Assembly (NCBI RefSeq): GCF_009873615.1
Contig: NZ_SSMG01000391.1
Span: forward strand, 1-61,360
DNA from: Photobacterium lucens
GTDB lineage: Bacteria; Pseudomonadota; Gammaproteobacteria; Enterobacterales; Vibrionaceae
DNA length: 61,360 nt
Direction: 5' to 3'
This document shows positions 46,471-54,753 of this stretch, piece by piece. Position numbers and translations under genes: made by a program. How positions within the stretch are numbered: position 1 is the stretch's first letter; every line of letters begins with the position of its first letter. Under the pieces are notes generated by a model. The model saw nothing but the letters and a program-made list of their open reading frames with translations, did not search any database and was not told the origin of the DNA.

Positions 46471-47574
46471 TTAAAATAATGCTTTAATATTCTGATAAAT
46501 AACGTCAAGTTGTGCGCTTGTGACACTGCGTACATCAATTTCGATGATGCCGTCATTGGCTTTGTAGCCACGACAATAAATGGCAGGATCACCGCCCTGA
46601 AGTCGTGCCACAATCTCAGGCGTTGTCATTGCGAGTACCGTTTCATTAAAACGGATTTCTGCACGTGCAATGTCACGTCCTGCACTGTCCCAAACCACAC
46701 GGCTATCAATGCCGTTAAGGGTATTTAACTGCGCCACAAAGTGTTCCATTTTGGCGACCATTTGCTGACCCGTTTCTTTTTCTGTTTGCAGGTACTCGGT
46801 AATGGCATGGGTTAAACCTAAAATACCTTCTTTACCGACTTTCATCGCACGCCCGATACCTAGTGACTGCTTACGCACCCATCCAATGTATTGGCTACGT
46901 CCCACCACTAAGCCACTGGTTGGCCCTTCAATGGCTTTTGCACCACTGTAAATCACCAGATCAGCGCCCATGTTGTAGTAACACTGCAAATCTTCTTCGG
47001 CTGCGGCATCCACAATCAAAGGTAAGTTATGCTGTTTGGCAACGGCTGCCGCTTCTGCGACGGATAAGATGCTCTTTTGTACACAGTGATGAGATTTGAT
47101 GTATAAAATCGCAGCTGTTTGCGGGGAGATCATGGCGGCTAACTGAGCAGGCGAACACTCATTGGCATAGCCCGCTTCTTTTAGTGTGCCACCACCTAAT
47201 GTCACCATGGTGCCGACTGGTGCACCAAAGTTAACGTTGTGGCCTTTTGGCATCACAATTTCTGACGCCACGTTATGAGCGTGAGCGTGTAGATTTTCGA
47301 GTAAATACGGATCGTCTTTCACAATCACTGCAGCCACAGATTGAGCGATTCCCGCAGAGGCACAAGAAACCACAATCGCATCTTCTACATTGAGCAACTT
47401 GGCAATGTAAGCACCGGTTTTCACCACCAGATCTTTCATTTCAAAATACTGGCCAAGACCATCACGCACCGCATCCATCACGGTTTCTGTTGGTGTCGAA
47501 ACACCTAAAATAGTCATACGACCTGACGCATTAATGACTTCTTTTAATTGGTATTTCTCATGAATTGAAGACAT
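46471..47574 (-). CDS. dgaE: DgaE-type D-glucosaminate-6-phosphate ammonia-lyase
   Basis: PLP enzyme that eliminates ammonia from D-glucosaminate-6-phosphate to give KDPG. A 367-residue SelA-related fold type I protein with the PLP lysine K213 in YSGAKAIEGPTSG. D189 in LIVDAAAEED binds the pyridine nitrogen. The start reads LKEVINASGRMTILGVS, typical of the family. It overlaps the deacetylase gene upstream by 17 bases. The reaction is known for the Salmonella enzyme. Here the upstream deacetylase suggests the natural substrate enters N-acylated. Confidence 0.92.
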   Translation of the reverse strand: MSSIHEKYQLKEVINASGRMTILGVSTPTETVMDAVRDGLGQYFEMKDLVVKTGAYIAKLLNVEDAIVVSCASAGIAQSVAAVIVKDDPYLLENLHAHAHNVASEIVMPKGHNVNFGAPVGTMVTLGGGTLKEAGYANECSPAQLAAMISPQTAAILYIKSHHCVQKSILSVAEAAAVAKQHNLPLIVDAAAEEDLQCYYNMGADLVIYSGAKAIEGPTSGLVVGRSQYIGWVRKQSLGIGRAMKVGKEGILGLTHAITEYLQTEKETGQQMVAKMEHFVAQLNTLNGIDSRVVWDSAGRDIARAEIRFNETVLAMTTPEIVARLQGGDPAIYCRGYKANDGIIEIDVRSVTSAQLDVIYQNIKALF

Positions 47575-48691
47575 CGAATCCTACTCCGTAATTTGTCGCC
47601 ATGATCTTGCCAGCAACCATGGCTGCGGCAGGTTTTAAGCTCGTCTTGCCACTGCGCTGATCATTGTCAGAATCCACCAGCTCAACGGTTTCAGTGTTTA
47701 AATGGAAAAACGTTAAATCTGCATCTTTGCCGATTTCTAACTGCCCTTTATTTTCTAATTTCAGTAACTTGGCAGCGTTTACTGTGACGCAATCAATCAC
47801 TTGTTGTAGCGGTAAACCAATCGCTAAAAACTTATCCATAATGTGAGCGAGACTGCGCACCGGGCCATGAATACGATTCTTACAATAAATATCAGAGCTG
47901 ATCATGTCAGGGTAAATCCCTTGTTTAATCGCTTGCTCGGCTACTGCAAAACTAAAACTTGCCCCACCGTGTCCCACATCGAGTTTCACGCCACGCTCAA
48001 GTGCACGTTGCATCGACGGTTTTAATTCACCTTCTGCCGTTAAAATGCGATTCGGTTTGCCGTTATAGCAATGGGTAATGATGTCCCCTTCACCTAATAA
48101 ATCCGCTACGTCATCTAAATTAGGTGGGTTATTACCAATGTGTACCATCAAAGGTAATGGGCATTGATCACGTTGGATTTCTTTAGCTTTGATCAACGGT
48201 TTTAAACCATTGGCTTCCACCACACTGCCACTCATTCGGGCTTTGATCCCAACGATAAAGTCGGGATACTGATTGACGGCTTGTTTCACTAACTCACCAT
48301 CAATATCTGCCATATCGGCTAATTCGTTTTGTCGCAGCAAACCAATTCGAGAAATATTTAAGATACTGTAAACATTGGTTTTTACTTGCTGACAACAGTG
48401 ATAGAAATCATCCACATCATCGGCACCTACGCTACCAGCATCAATCACGGTGGTAACGCCAGTCTCAACCCCGACTAAGTCCGGTTCATCGTTATAAATT
48501 GGTGATTTGGAATAACAATGGGTATGACCATCAATCCATCCTGCGCTGATATAAAAATCACCCGCTAAATCCACCACCTTTTTTGCTGTTACATTCAGCT
48601 GACCCTGTGCTGCAATCTTGCCGTTCAGAACCGCAACATCCACCACTTCGCCACTCACTAACTTGCCTTGCTTAATTAATACGTCATACAT
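47558..48691 (-). CDS. amidohydrolase/deacetylase family metallohydrolase (EF_0837 type)
   Basis: A 377-residue TIM-barrel amidohydrolase. Metal-binding landmarks are the HxH in DGHTHCYS, a lysine probably carbamylated in VGIKARMSG, then MVHIGNNP, THCYNG, DVGHGGASFSF and the catalytic Asp in SSDIYCKN. The family is often found beside DgaE/DgaF and is annotated as a deacetylase. ATG at 48691 is used; the upstream Met residues lack a site. In this operon it should free the amino group of an N-acyl aldonate or its phosphate before DgaE acts. Other amide substrates, such as dihydropyrimidine-like rings, are possible in this superfamily. Confidence 0.88.
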   Translation of the reverse strand: MYDVLIKQGKLVSGEVVDVAVLNGKIAAQGQLNVTAKKVVDLAGDFYISAGWIDGHTHCYSKSPIYNDEPDLVGVETGVTTVIDAGSVGADDVDDFYHCCQQVKTNVYSILNISRIGLLRQNELADMADIDGELVKQAVNQYPDFIVGIKARMSGSVVEANGLKPLIKAKEIQRDQCPLPLMVHIGNNPPNLDDVADLLGEGDIITHCYNGKPNRILTAEGELKPSMQRALERGVKLDVGHGGASFSFAVAEQAIKQGIYPDMISSDIYCKNRIHGPVRSLAHIMDKFLAIGLPLQQVIDCVTVNAAKLLKLENKGQLEIGKDADLTFFHLNTETVELVDSDNDQRSGKTSLKPAAAMVAGKIMATNYGVGFDVFNS

Positions 48692-48746
48692 TGCTTTGCC
48701 TTTATTGTGCTCTGCACCCAACATGCAGAGCACAACCTTTCAAGGA

Positions 48747-49397
48747 TTAACTGATAGCAACAGGGAACAGTGAACCAAACACCATTGCACCGATAATCGC
48801 ACCACCTGTAATAGGTTTGTTCCATTGATAGAAAGCAAGCGCACCGATTAAAGAGCCAATACCGATTGGTAGTGATGCTGCAATTGCTGATAACACAATC
48901 AGAGGACCTAAGAAGCGACCCGATGAGTTACCTGCGCCCATCATGACATCGGCACCGTAAGTCGAGTTACTTTGGTTGATGGTGTACTTACGCGCTAAGA
49001 TGATCACATAGCCAATAGCGACACCAAGGAAGAACCCCACAACCAGTGAAGCTGCAAAGTTTTCAAGTGGGTATACAATACCTGCGCCTAATAGTAGTGC
49101 TGGTACACCTAAACCAATACCGGTTTGAATCGCACCACCGATATCTAAGATACCCACCAGTGAGCCTTCAATGATGCGAGCAAAAAGGAAACTTGCACCA
49201 AACGCCGCTACGGCACCGTAAACACCGGTATCCATACCCGCTCTTAACATGGCAACAAAAGCCACCTCGTTAAAAGCACCGATACCGTAGAGGTAGTACA
49301 TGTGTGTACCAGCAAAAACACCTGATGACAGCAAGCCAACAAAGAATGGGAAAGACCAGTCAGCGTACCAAAAATTATTCTTTAATTTATCGTCCAT
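48747..49397 (-). CDS. DUF4310 membrane protein
   Basis: A 216-residue protein with about six membrane segments, rich in Gly/Ala. Recognised as DUF4310 from ADWSFPFFVGLLSSGVFAGTHMYY and the later GADVMMGAGNSSGRFLGP. The function is unknown. It always, as far as I remember, accompanies DUF4311, DUF4312 and the SFCGS protein. The ATG at 49397 (GGAG nine bases upstream) is preferred to the in-frame TTG. With DUF4311 it is the only membrane pair of the operon, so I infer it forms the transport channel. Confidence 0.88.
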   Translation of the reverse strand: MDDKLKNNFWYADWSFPFFVGLLSSGVFAGTHMYYLYGIGAFNEVAFVAMLRAGMDTGVYGAVAAFGASFLFARIIEGSLVGILDIGGAIQTGIGLGVPALLLGAGIVYPLENFAASLVVGFFLGVAIGYVIILARKYTINQSNSTYGADVMMGAGNSSGRFLGPLIVLSAIAASLPIGIGSLIGALAFYQWNKPITGGAIIGAMVFGSLFPVAIS

Positions 49398-49417
49398 TTT
49401 CTTCAACTCCGACTCGG

Positions 49418-50194
49418 TTATTTACCGCTGATACTTCCGTGGATGTAATGCAGCCAATCAGGCACAGTTAGGCTAAAGGATTCTAATACCGCAATATCAA
49501 AGCCACGGAAGAAACCACTTAGAACAAACAGTGTGATAACGGCAAACAACATGCTTTTCGTGACTTTATTCCAGCCACTGTCTTCGACACCTTTACCAAT
49601 CAAGATACCCAGTACCAAACCAGGTACGGCGTTACCCATGATCATTTGTGCCAAACCACCGAAAATCGTTGCCCAAAAACCAGAGCGTTTACCAGCTTCA
49701 ATCGCTGCTAACCAGAAGATCACCGGCATTGCTACGTTAACCAGCATATTTGCAGCTGGTACCAGCACTTTAACGGCGGTAATTTGCAAGCTTTCAGGAA
49801 CTGCAGATGCGGTTGAGTTAAGAAATGCCACGACGATCATACCGATGATGCCGCAGGCAATACCCATCTTCTTCGGATCATGTAGGGTTTGGGTAACATC
49901 ACGGTTTTTCACCATCAATGCGGCTGCGCCCCAGTTCGGTAAGATGCGGTGATCAACGTCTTGAGTGAATGCACCAGCAGCAACTGATGATGCCCAAGCA
50001 TTGAAGAAAAAGCCTAAACCGAAAGAGAAGTGAGAAGCTGGATCCCCTTCACACGAGTTTAATTCCCCTAAGGTACGGAATGCGCCCATACCTTGAATAG
50101 TTGGAGCGTGATACATACGAGCAGCGCCGACACCCACACCGACACCCACTAATGCACCAATAATTAGTGACTTTATTAAAATAATGAAGAACAT
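49418..50194 (-). CDS. DUF4311 membrane protein
   Basis: A 258-residue protein with about six or seven membrane segments. Features are the Gly-rich first helix (IIGALVGVGVGVGAARMYHAP), the polar loop GELNSCEGDPASHFSFGLGFFFNAWA and GNAVPGLVLGILIGKG. It is recognised as DUF4311. The polar residues in otherwise hydrophobic stretches look like substrate-binding positions of a permease, but no reaction is established. It lies 20 bases upstream of DUF4310. AAAGGTATATAA precedes the ATG. Confidence 0.88.
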   Translation of the reverse strand: MFFIILIKSLIIGALVGVGVGVGAARMYHAPTIQGMGAFRTLGELNSCEGDPASHFSFGLGFFFNAWASSVAAGAFTQDVDHRILPNWGAAALMVKNRDVTQTLHDPKKMGIACGIIGMIVVAFLNSTASAVPESLQITAVKVLVPAANMLVNVAMPVIFWLAAIEAGKRSGFWATIFGGLAQMIMGNAVPGLVLGILIGKGVEDSGWNKVTKSMLFAVITLFVLSGFFRGFDIAVLESFSLTVPDWLHYIHGSISGK

Positions 50195-50240
50195 TTATAT
50201 ACCTTTATATGTAGACACAAATAATGTTCGTAGCTAATAA

Positions 50241-50537
50241 TTAGATTTGTTCGAAATTTAATTCATCTGTTTCTATTAATGTAATATTTACTGTGACATT
50301 AATAGTGATGGAATAAATAGATTTTTCTCGTGGTAAGAAAAAGAACATAAACTTCTCAGTTGTCTTTTTATGTTCTGCACTTATTATTTCAACATCCACG
50401 GGTTCAATTCGTAAAATAACGTTATTAGTTTCTTTTAGAATTGTTTTTTGAACATTATTTAGTGCAGAACTAAAAGCTGATTGTTTTGTATTTCCTTTAC
50501 CACTAACTTCAACCGTCGTAGTAATAGATTTTTTCAT
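50241..50537 (-). CDS. DUF4312 small soluble protein
   Basis: A 98-residue protein of alternating beta-strands and one helix (SAFSSALNNVQKTIL), recognised as DUF4312. No catalytic motif is seen. It starts one base after the SFCGS stop codon, so the two are probably translated together. It may be a partner subunit of the SFCGS protein or of the membrane pair. The function is unknown. Confidence 0.82.
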   Translation of the reverse strand: MKKSITTTVEVSGKGNTKQSAFSSALNNVQKTILKETNNVILRIEPVDVEIISAEHKKTTEKFMFFFLPREKSIYSITINVTVNITLIETDELNFEQI

Positions 50538-50538
50538 A

Positions 50539-50901
50539 TTAACCGTGATGCTTTTTAATAAACGCTTCAACTAACTTTTGACCTAGCTCTTCTTTATCCA
50601 TAAAGCCAAAGCCTAAAACATTACAACCTTCATTAATTGCCGTTACCCCTTCTTCAACAGAACGCATACCGTAACGTGCTTTGTAACCGTATTTAGTTTG
50701 TGCCGTAATTGCACCTGCACCACCGCTACCACAGAATGAAATACCGAAGTCTGCTTGCTCTTGATGCATCACATCACCCAGCTTCATATCTGCTGCCATA
50801 CCAGGGATCACAGTCACTGAGCCACCAGCCGCTTCCACACCCAAACCTACTTTTTGACCTTTACCTAAACGATCACCGATCACTACTTTAATAGTTGTCA
50901 T
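50539..50901 (-). CDS. glycine-rich SFCGS-family protein
   Basis: A 120-residue cytosolic protein named for its motif SFCGSGGAGA (C57). The fold suggested by the sequence is a small alpha/beta domain: beta-strand TIKVVIGD with a Gly-rich loop, then C57 in a Gly/Ser loop after a beta-strand (ADFGISF), then helix. That layout is reminiscent of PTS EIIB domains with a phospho-cysteine loop such as CxxGxxTS. No homology is shown. AGGAG precedes the ATG by seven bases. It lies two bases behind the PRD gene. Confidence 0.85.
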   Translation of the reverse strand: MTTIKVVIGDRLGKGQKVGLGVEAAGGSVTVIPGMAADMKLGDVMHQEQADFGISFCGSGGAGAITAQTKYGYKARYGMRSVEEGVTAINEGCNVLGFGFMDKEELGQKLVEAFIKKHHG

Positions 50902-50903
50902 AA

Positions 50904-51251
50904 TTACGCTCCTAATTCACACGTCAATTCGTTTTCTTTTGCCACTTCAAAGTGGACTGATAATAAATAGGTTTCTTCGTACGCTAAGGTAGGGAACCAA
51001 GAAACCACATCTGCTGATAATTGATGAGATAGCGGGGAAATATCTTCAAACATATCGACTTCAATTTCTGGTAGCGACTCTTTTGTATAAGAGCGAATAA
51101 CCATTGCTTTTAAGTGTGTAAATAACATTTGTTGCTGAATAGCATCAGGAAAAATATTATTTTCTTTTAAAAGTGAAATTGCTTTTTTATAGGTTTCTTC
51201 GCATTCCAATTCATAAATACTGTAATCGACCGAATAATTATTTCCAGACAC
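50904..51251 (-). CDS. small PRD-domain protein (EF_0829 type)
   Basis: A 115-residue single PRD-like domain without a DNA-binding part. The His in LFTHLKAMVIRSYT lies where PRDs are phosphorylated, and SWFPTLAYEETYLLSVHFEVAKEN gives the second conserved region with another His. I choose GTG at 51251 because AAGGAG lies seven bases before it; the upstream Met at 51284 has no site. First gene of the operon. A free PRD could sense PTS phosphorylation or control the regulator at 43609 by mixed-dimer formation; both are inference. Confidence 0.8.
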   Translation of the reverse strand: MSGNNYSVDYSIYELECEETYKKAISLLKENNIFPDAIQQQMLFTHLKAMVIRSYTKESLPEIEVDMFEDISPLSHQLSADVVSWFPTLAYEETYLLSVHFEVAKENELTCELGA

Positions 51252-51644
51252 TCTATCTCTCCTTAGTAATATAAGTGTCACCACTTATTGAATGCAGTCA
51301 TCATATTAATACGCTGCATTAATGTGTAGATGATTGATTTCCATTTCAAAGTGGAAATGGAAAGAAACAACAGATCTATGTCATAGTTTTTTTATTAACC
51401 ATATATAAATCAGTGTTTTATCAAATCAGGCAAAAAGGAAAGCGAACATAGCGGAAATACACTTAGGTTTAATTCTGTGATTTCCGCCACAAGCAAGCAG
51501 TAAATGGCAAATAAAATCGCCCTATAAACAAAAAGGTATAGTTATGTTACATCTGGTTACGTTATAGCCATGCTATTACGTATACTAGATAAAAATAGCC
51601 CTTTAGAATGCGCGCCATTATCTCTTTTTATGGGCATAGCACAC
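51252..51644. promoter_or_regulatory. control region of the dga-like operon with two inverted repeats
   Basis: TTTCCATTTC (51338-51347) and GAAATGGAAA (51354-51363) form a perfect 10-base inverted repeat about 90 bases upstream of the PRD gene. A second one, GCGGAAAT (51451-51458) and ATTTCCGC (51480-51487), shares the GGAAAT core. These are good candidates for operators of the PRD regulator. No sigma-54 type -24/-12 site was found. The plus-strand barrel gene promoter must also be here. Confidence 0.5.
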
Positions 51645-52514
51645 ATGCGATTAACGCACTCTCTTCTGCTCGGTAGCTTAACGTTAGCTTCTTCTTTCTC
51701 TTACGCTCAATCTTTTACTCTCCCTCTTTGGAAAGAAAAAGCGGAAGCTCTTGGCTATGAACTCCCAAAACCGATTGGTTTTAACTTAAGCTACATGGCG
51801 TTAGAGCAAAACATTGACGTGACGAGCATTGGTTTTAATGGTCTAGAACTGCCTTCTTTTGTGCGTAATATCGATATGCAAGCTGAACAAGGCTCACAAA
51901 CCAGTGAAGTCGTTACCCTACGTGCTGATATGTGGTTATTTCCGTTTCTGAACCTGTATGTACTCGGTGGCAAGATGACGGGCACATCAGAGACCGCAGT
52001 AAACTACGATGTTGCTATTAAGCCTTTACTCCCCAATCGTCCAGATCACCACATTAAAGGTCGTATAGATAACTTCAAGCTTGATCTCGATGGTTACTTA
52101 TATGGTGGTGGTGTAGTACTGGCGGGGGGATATAAGCAAATCTTTGGCTTAGTTGATATTAGCTATACCGAAACTGAGCTAACCGTCATCGACGGCAGTA
52201 TATCAGCATGGGTGATCAGTCCTCGTATCGGTTACGACTTTTATCAACAAGGCGTACCACTACGAGTTTGGGGTGGCGCTATGTATCAAAACGTTGAGCA
52301 ATCTTTATCAGGAAAACTCACCGATTTAGATTTACCCGCAGCATTACATCCTTTAGTGAAAGATGGCACTTTCCATATCGAGCAACAACTGTCGACACCT
52401 TGGAACCCAATCGTAGGTATGCAATATCAAGTCAGCCCAAGTTTGTACTTTTTGGCTGAAGCCGGCTTTGGCGATCGTACCAGTATTTTCACCTCCATTG
52501 ATTTTCGTTTTTAG
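51645..52514 (+). CDS. outer-membrane beta-barrel protein of unknown function
   Basis: A 289-residue protein with a Sec signal peptide (MRLTHSLLLGSLTLASSFSYA, cut before Gln22). The rest consists of amphipathic strands with an aromatic C-terminal residue (SIDFRF), as in porin-like barrels. I chose the Met at 51645 because the signal peptide begins there; upstream in-frame ATGs at 51570 and 51630 lack a ribosome-binding site. First gene of a three-gene envelope operon. I do not recognise the family. Confidence 0.7.
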   Translation: MRLTHSLLLGSLTLASSFSYAQSFTLPLWKEKAEALGYELPKPIGFNLSYMALEQNIDVTSIGFNGLELPSFVRNIDMQAEQGSQTSEVVTLRADMWLFPFLNLYVLGGKMTGTSETAVNYDVAIKPLLPNRPDHHIKGRIDNFKLDLDGYLYGGGVVLAGGYKQIFGLVDISYTETELTVIDGSISAWVISPRIGYDFYQQGVPLRVWGGAMYQNVEQSLSGKLTDLDLPAALHPLVKDGTFHIEQQLSTPWNPIVGMQYQVSPSLYFLAEAGFGDRTSIFTSIDFRF

Positions 52515-52528
52515 GTCAGAGATCAACC

Positions 52529-53656
52529 ATGAAACCTTGGCAGCTTTCCCCGTTATTGATTGTTAGTAGCTTTTCTTACCTAGCCCATGCTGAAACAACA
52601 CAGTCCGGCTGGGTAGATCAACTGCTGGAAAAACTTGGTTCAAGTGAAACAATTGATACTTCAGAAGGTATTGATTGGGGAGTATTGCCAGGGCCGTTTG
52701 CTAACCCAGAACAAGGGGTAGGGTTTGGTATGGCGGCAGTAGGACTTTACTCACCTAACGACTGGACGCCAGAGACACCATATTCCACCTTGGCAATCAA
52801 ATCCTACATCTCCTCAACAGGCTCTTATGGTTTAGGGGTTGAAAATCGCAGCTACTTAAAGCAAGACAAACTGCGCTTGATCTGTGATGCATGGATCAGC
52901 CATTCCCCTCAACATTACTGGGGAGTAGGAAAAGCTGCGGCACAAAACGACAACAATAAACGTGAGTATAATGGTCAGATAATCAAACTTGCGCCAAAGG
53001 TGTCATACCAGTTTTTACCTCATCAATACGTGAGTTTAGGTTGGGACTATCAACATTATTCACAACAAACCTTAGAAAAGACAAATGGGGTTGGTGAGTA
53101 CAAACTTTCAAATCAACAAAGCAGTGGTATAAGCATTGCGTTGGAATATGACAGCCGAGACTTTGAACCCAACCCATACCGTGGACAATTGTGGTTTGCG
53201 GAATGGGTCGATTACAAAACCGCATTAGGCTCTGATCAAAATTACACACGCCTGACCCTGAATTACCGCCAATATGTTCAACTTGATAGCAATAACATTC
53301 TGGCTTGGGATGTCTACGGGCAGCGAGTAGATGGTGATATTCCTTGGTATGGCTATGCTGAGATGGGTAACGATGAACGAATGCGTGGTTACTACACAGG
53401 GCAATACCGTGATCGTTATTTACTATCAGGACAAATAGAATGGCGACATCGCTTTAATCATCGTCATGGTATGGTGACTTGGCTAGGTGGCGGTAATATT
53501 GCAAATAAAAGTGAGCAATTACTATCAAGTAAGTTATTGCCTAGCTTTGGTGTAGGCTATCGTTTCGCTTTTAAGCCTCGGATCAATGTTCGTATTGATT
53601 ATGCCCTTGGTAAAGACAGCTCAGGTTTTTATTTTCACATTAATGAAGCCTTTTAA
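52529..53656 (+). CDS. BamA/TamA-like surface antigen barrel protein
   Basis: A 375-residue protein with a signal peptide (about 1-21, ending LAHA). The first 100 residues contain GIDWGVLPGPFANPEQGVGFG, the usual start of the short Bac_surface_Ag group. The barrel that follows has YDSRDFEPNPYRGQLW and MGNDERMRGYYTGQYRDRY, which match the Omp85 L6-type VRGF/Y loop region. It lacks POTRA domains, so it is a short family member. It ends IDYALGKDSSGFYFHINEAF. It overlaps the DUF4056 gene by one base. Confidence 0.85.
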   Translation: MKPWQLSPLLIVSSFSYLAHAETTQSGWVDQLLEKLGSSETIDTSEGIDWGVLPGPFANPEQGVGFGMAAVGLYSPNDWTPETPYSTLAIKSYISSTGSYGLGVENRSYLKQDKLRLICDAWISHSPQHYWGVGKAAAQNDNNKREYNGQIIKLAPKVSYQFLPHQYVSLGWDYQHYSQQTLEKTNGVGEYKLSNQQSSGISIALEYDSRDFEPNPYRGQLWFAEWVDYKTALGSDQNYTRLTLNYRQYVQLDSNNILAWDVYGQRVDGDIPWYGYAEMGNDERMRGYYTGQYRDRYLLSGQIEWRHRFNHRHGMVTWLGGGNIANKSEQLLSSKLLPSFGVGYRFAFKPRINVRIDYALGKDSSGFYFHINEAF

Positions 53657-54747
53657 TGAAAATAACCTCTCCATTTTTTGCAGGATTTAGCCTCATTGCT
53701 CTACTCATGAGTCCTTATAGTCATGCTTTAGATGCGCCCGTTGGGGTGCGTCCTTGCTGTGCTTTTGGGCAAGATCTCAAAACAGAGTTGCTTGGGGTAC
53801 CAGTGCCTTTTTTTACCGTTGAAAATATTGTTGATAAGAAAGGACTCGGCAAACACCGTTACAATGATGGCTCTCAGAACGTGATCACCAGTTTACTTGG
53901 GTTGGGTGATGAAACTAACGGGCTGATCTACACGACAAAAGGCGGATTTATTGATACCGCCCATGTCCGTGATACCGCTGATTTTACCTACTACTTATAT
54001 CAGCAAATCCACCAGTATCTAGGTACAGATCATCGTATTATCCTACCTGCTGAATTACGTGCTCGCCATATTCGCCTTAAAGAAAGTAAGCAAACACTTA
54101 CTACGCAAGAAAGGCATGAATACAGCCTAACGCTTGCCGCATTACTTGCTTTTCGTTTAGCACAATGGCATGAAATCGCCCAATGGTTTGGCTATCAATC
54201 TATCATCGGCTTTCCTGAGTTGGTCTCAGCTTTTTCACCCGAAGATCTCTATTCCAATATGTTAGGTGCTATTACGGCTAAACAAGTGTTAACCCAACAA
54301 CCTAAGTTGTCACCAGAAGGCTTTGCCCAAGCGATGACGACAGCATTTGCCGCGCAGTTACAACAATTAGGCAGTGTTTCAACTCAAGAAACTAAACACC
54401 AAATTCAGCAGCTAAATGGACGATGGTGGGATCACGAAGCACGTTTACCACAAAAATGGGTCGTGATGAAACGAGACTATCAGTTAGGCTTAACGTTACA
54501 CCCTAATGGAGTGAAAGGCGGTACCCCACTGACATTATCAAACCAATTAAGTAACGGAGATAGCAGCACTCAGTGGGCTGAATTGTATTTACACAAAGTT
54601 GGCAACGAACCAACCTTTAGCAAGCTACCACCAGCACTTAAAAATGCCATTGTTTGGCAGCCAACTCAGTTTCAACAACTTGCCGATTTTGCCCAGCAAC
54701 AAGATAAGCAAGAGCGTGGTGAAAGTACCCAAGTGATCAAAGAGTAG
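53656..54747 (+). CDS. exported DUF4056 protein
   Basis: A 363-residue protein with a signal peptide (1-24, ending YSHA). It shows DUF4056 features: VRPCCAFGQDL with two adjacent cysteines (C34, C35), GGFIDTAHVRDTADFTYYL (97-115) and the helical LALAALLAFRLAQWHEIAQWFG-like segment (AALLAFRLAQWHEIAQWFG). Conserved His, Asp and Glu residues in these helices could bind a metal, but no activity is known. Its ATG overlaps the stop of the Omp85-like gene (TAATG). Periplasmic work on a substrate passing through, or delivered to, the barrel is inferred. Confidence 0.82.
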   Translation: MKITSPFFAGFSLIALLMSPYSHALDAPVGVRPCCAFGQDLKTELLGVPVPFFTVENIVDKKGLGKHRYNDGSQNVITSLLGLGDETNGLIYTTKGGFIDTAHVRDTADFTYYLYQQIHQYLGTDHRIILPAELRARHIRLKESKQTLTTQERHEYSLTLAALLAFRLAQWHEIAQWFGYQSIIGFPELVSAFSPEDLYSNMLGAITAKQVLTQQPKLSPEGFAQAMTTAFAAQLQQLGSVSTQETKHQIQQLNGRWWDHEARLPQKWVVMKRDYQLGLTLHPNGVKGGTPLTLSNQLSNGDSSTQWAELYLHKVGNEPTFSKLPPALKNAIVWQPTQFQQLADFAQQQDKQERGESTQVIKE

Positions 54748-54753
54748 CAAGTA

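Noticed and set aside
51252-51569. sigma-54 promoter for the dga-like operon
   Set aside because: Expected from the Salmonella system, but no convincing -24/-12 GG/GC pair at the right spacing was found on the minus strand.
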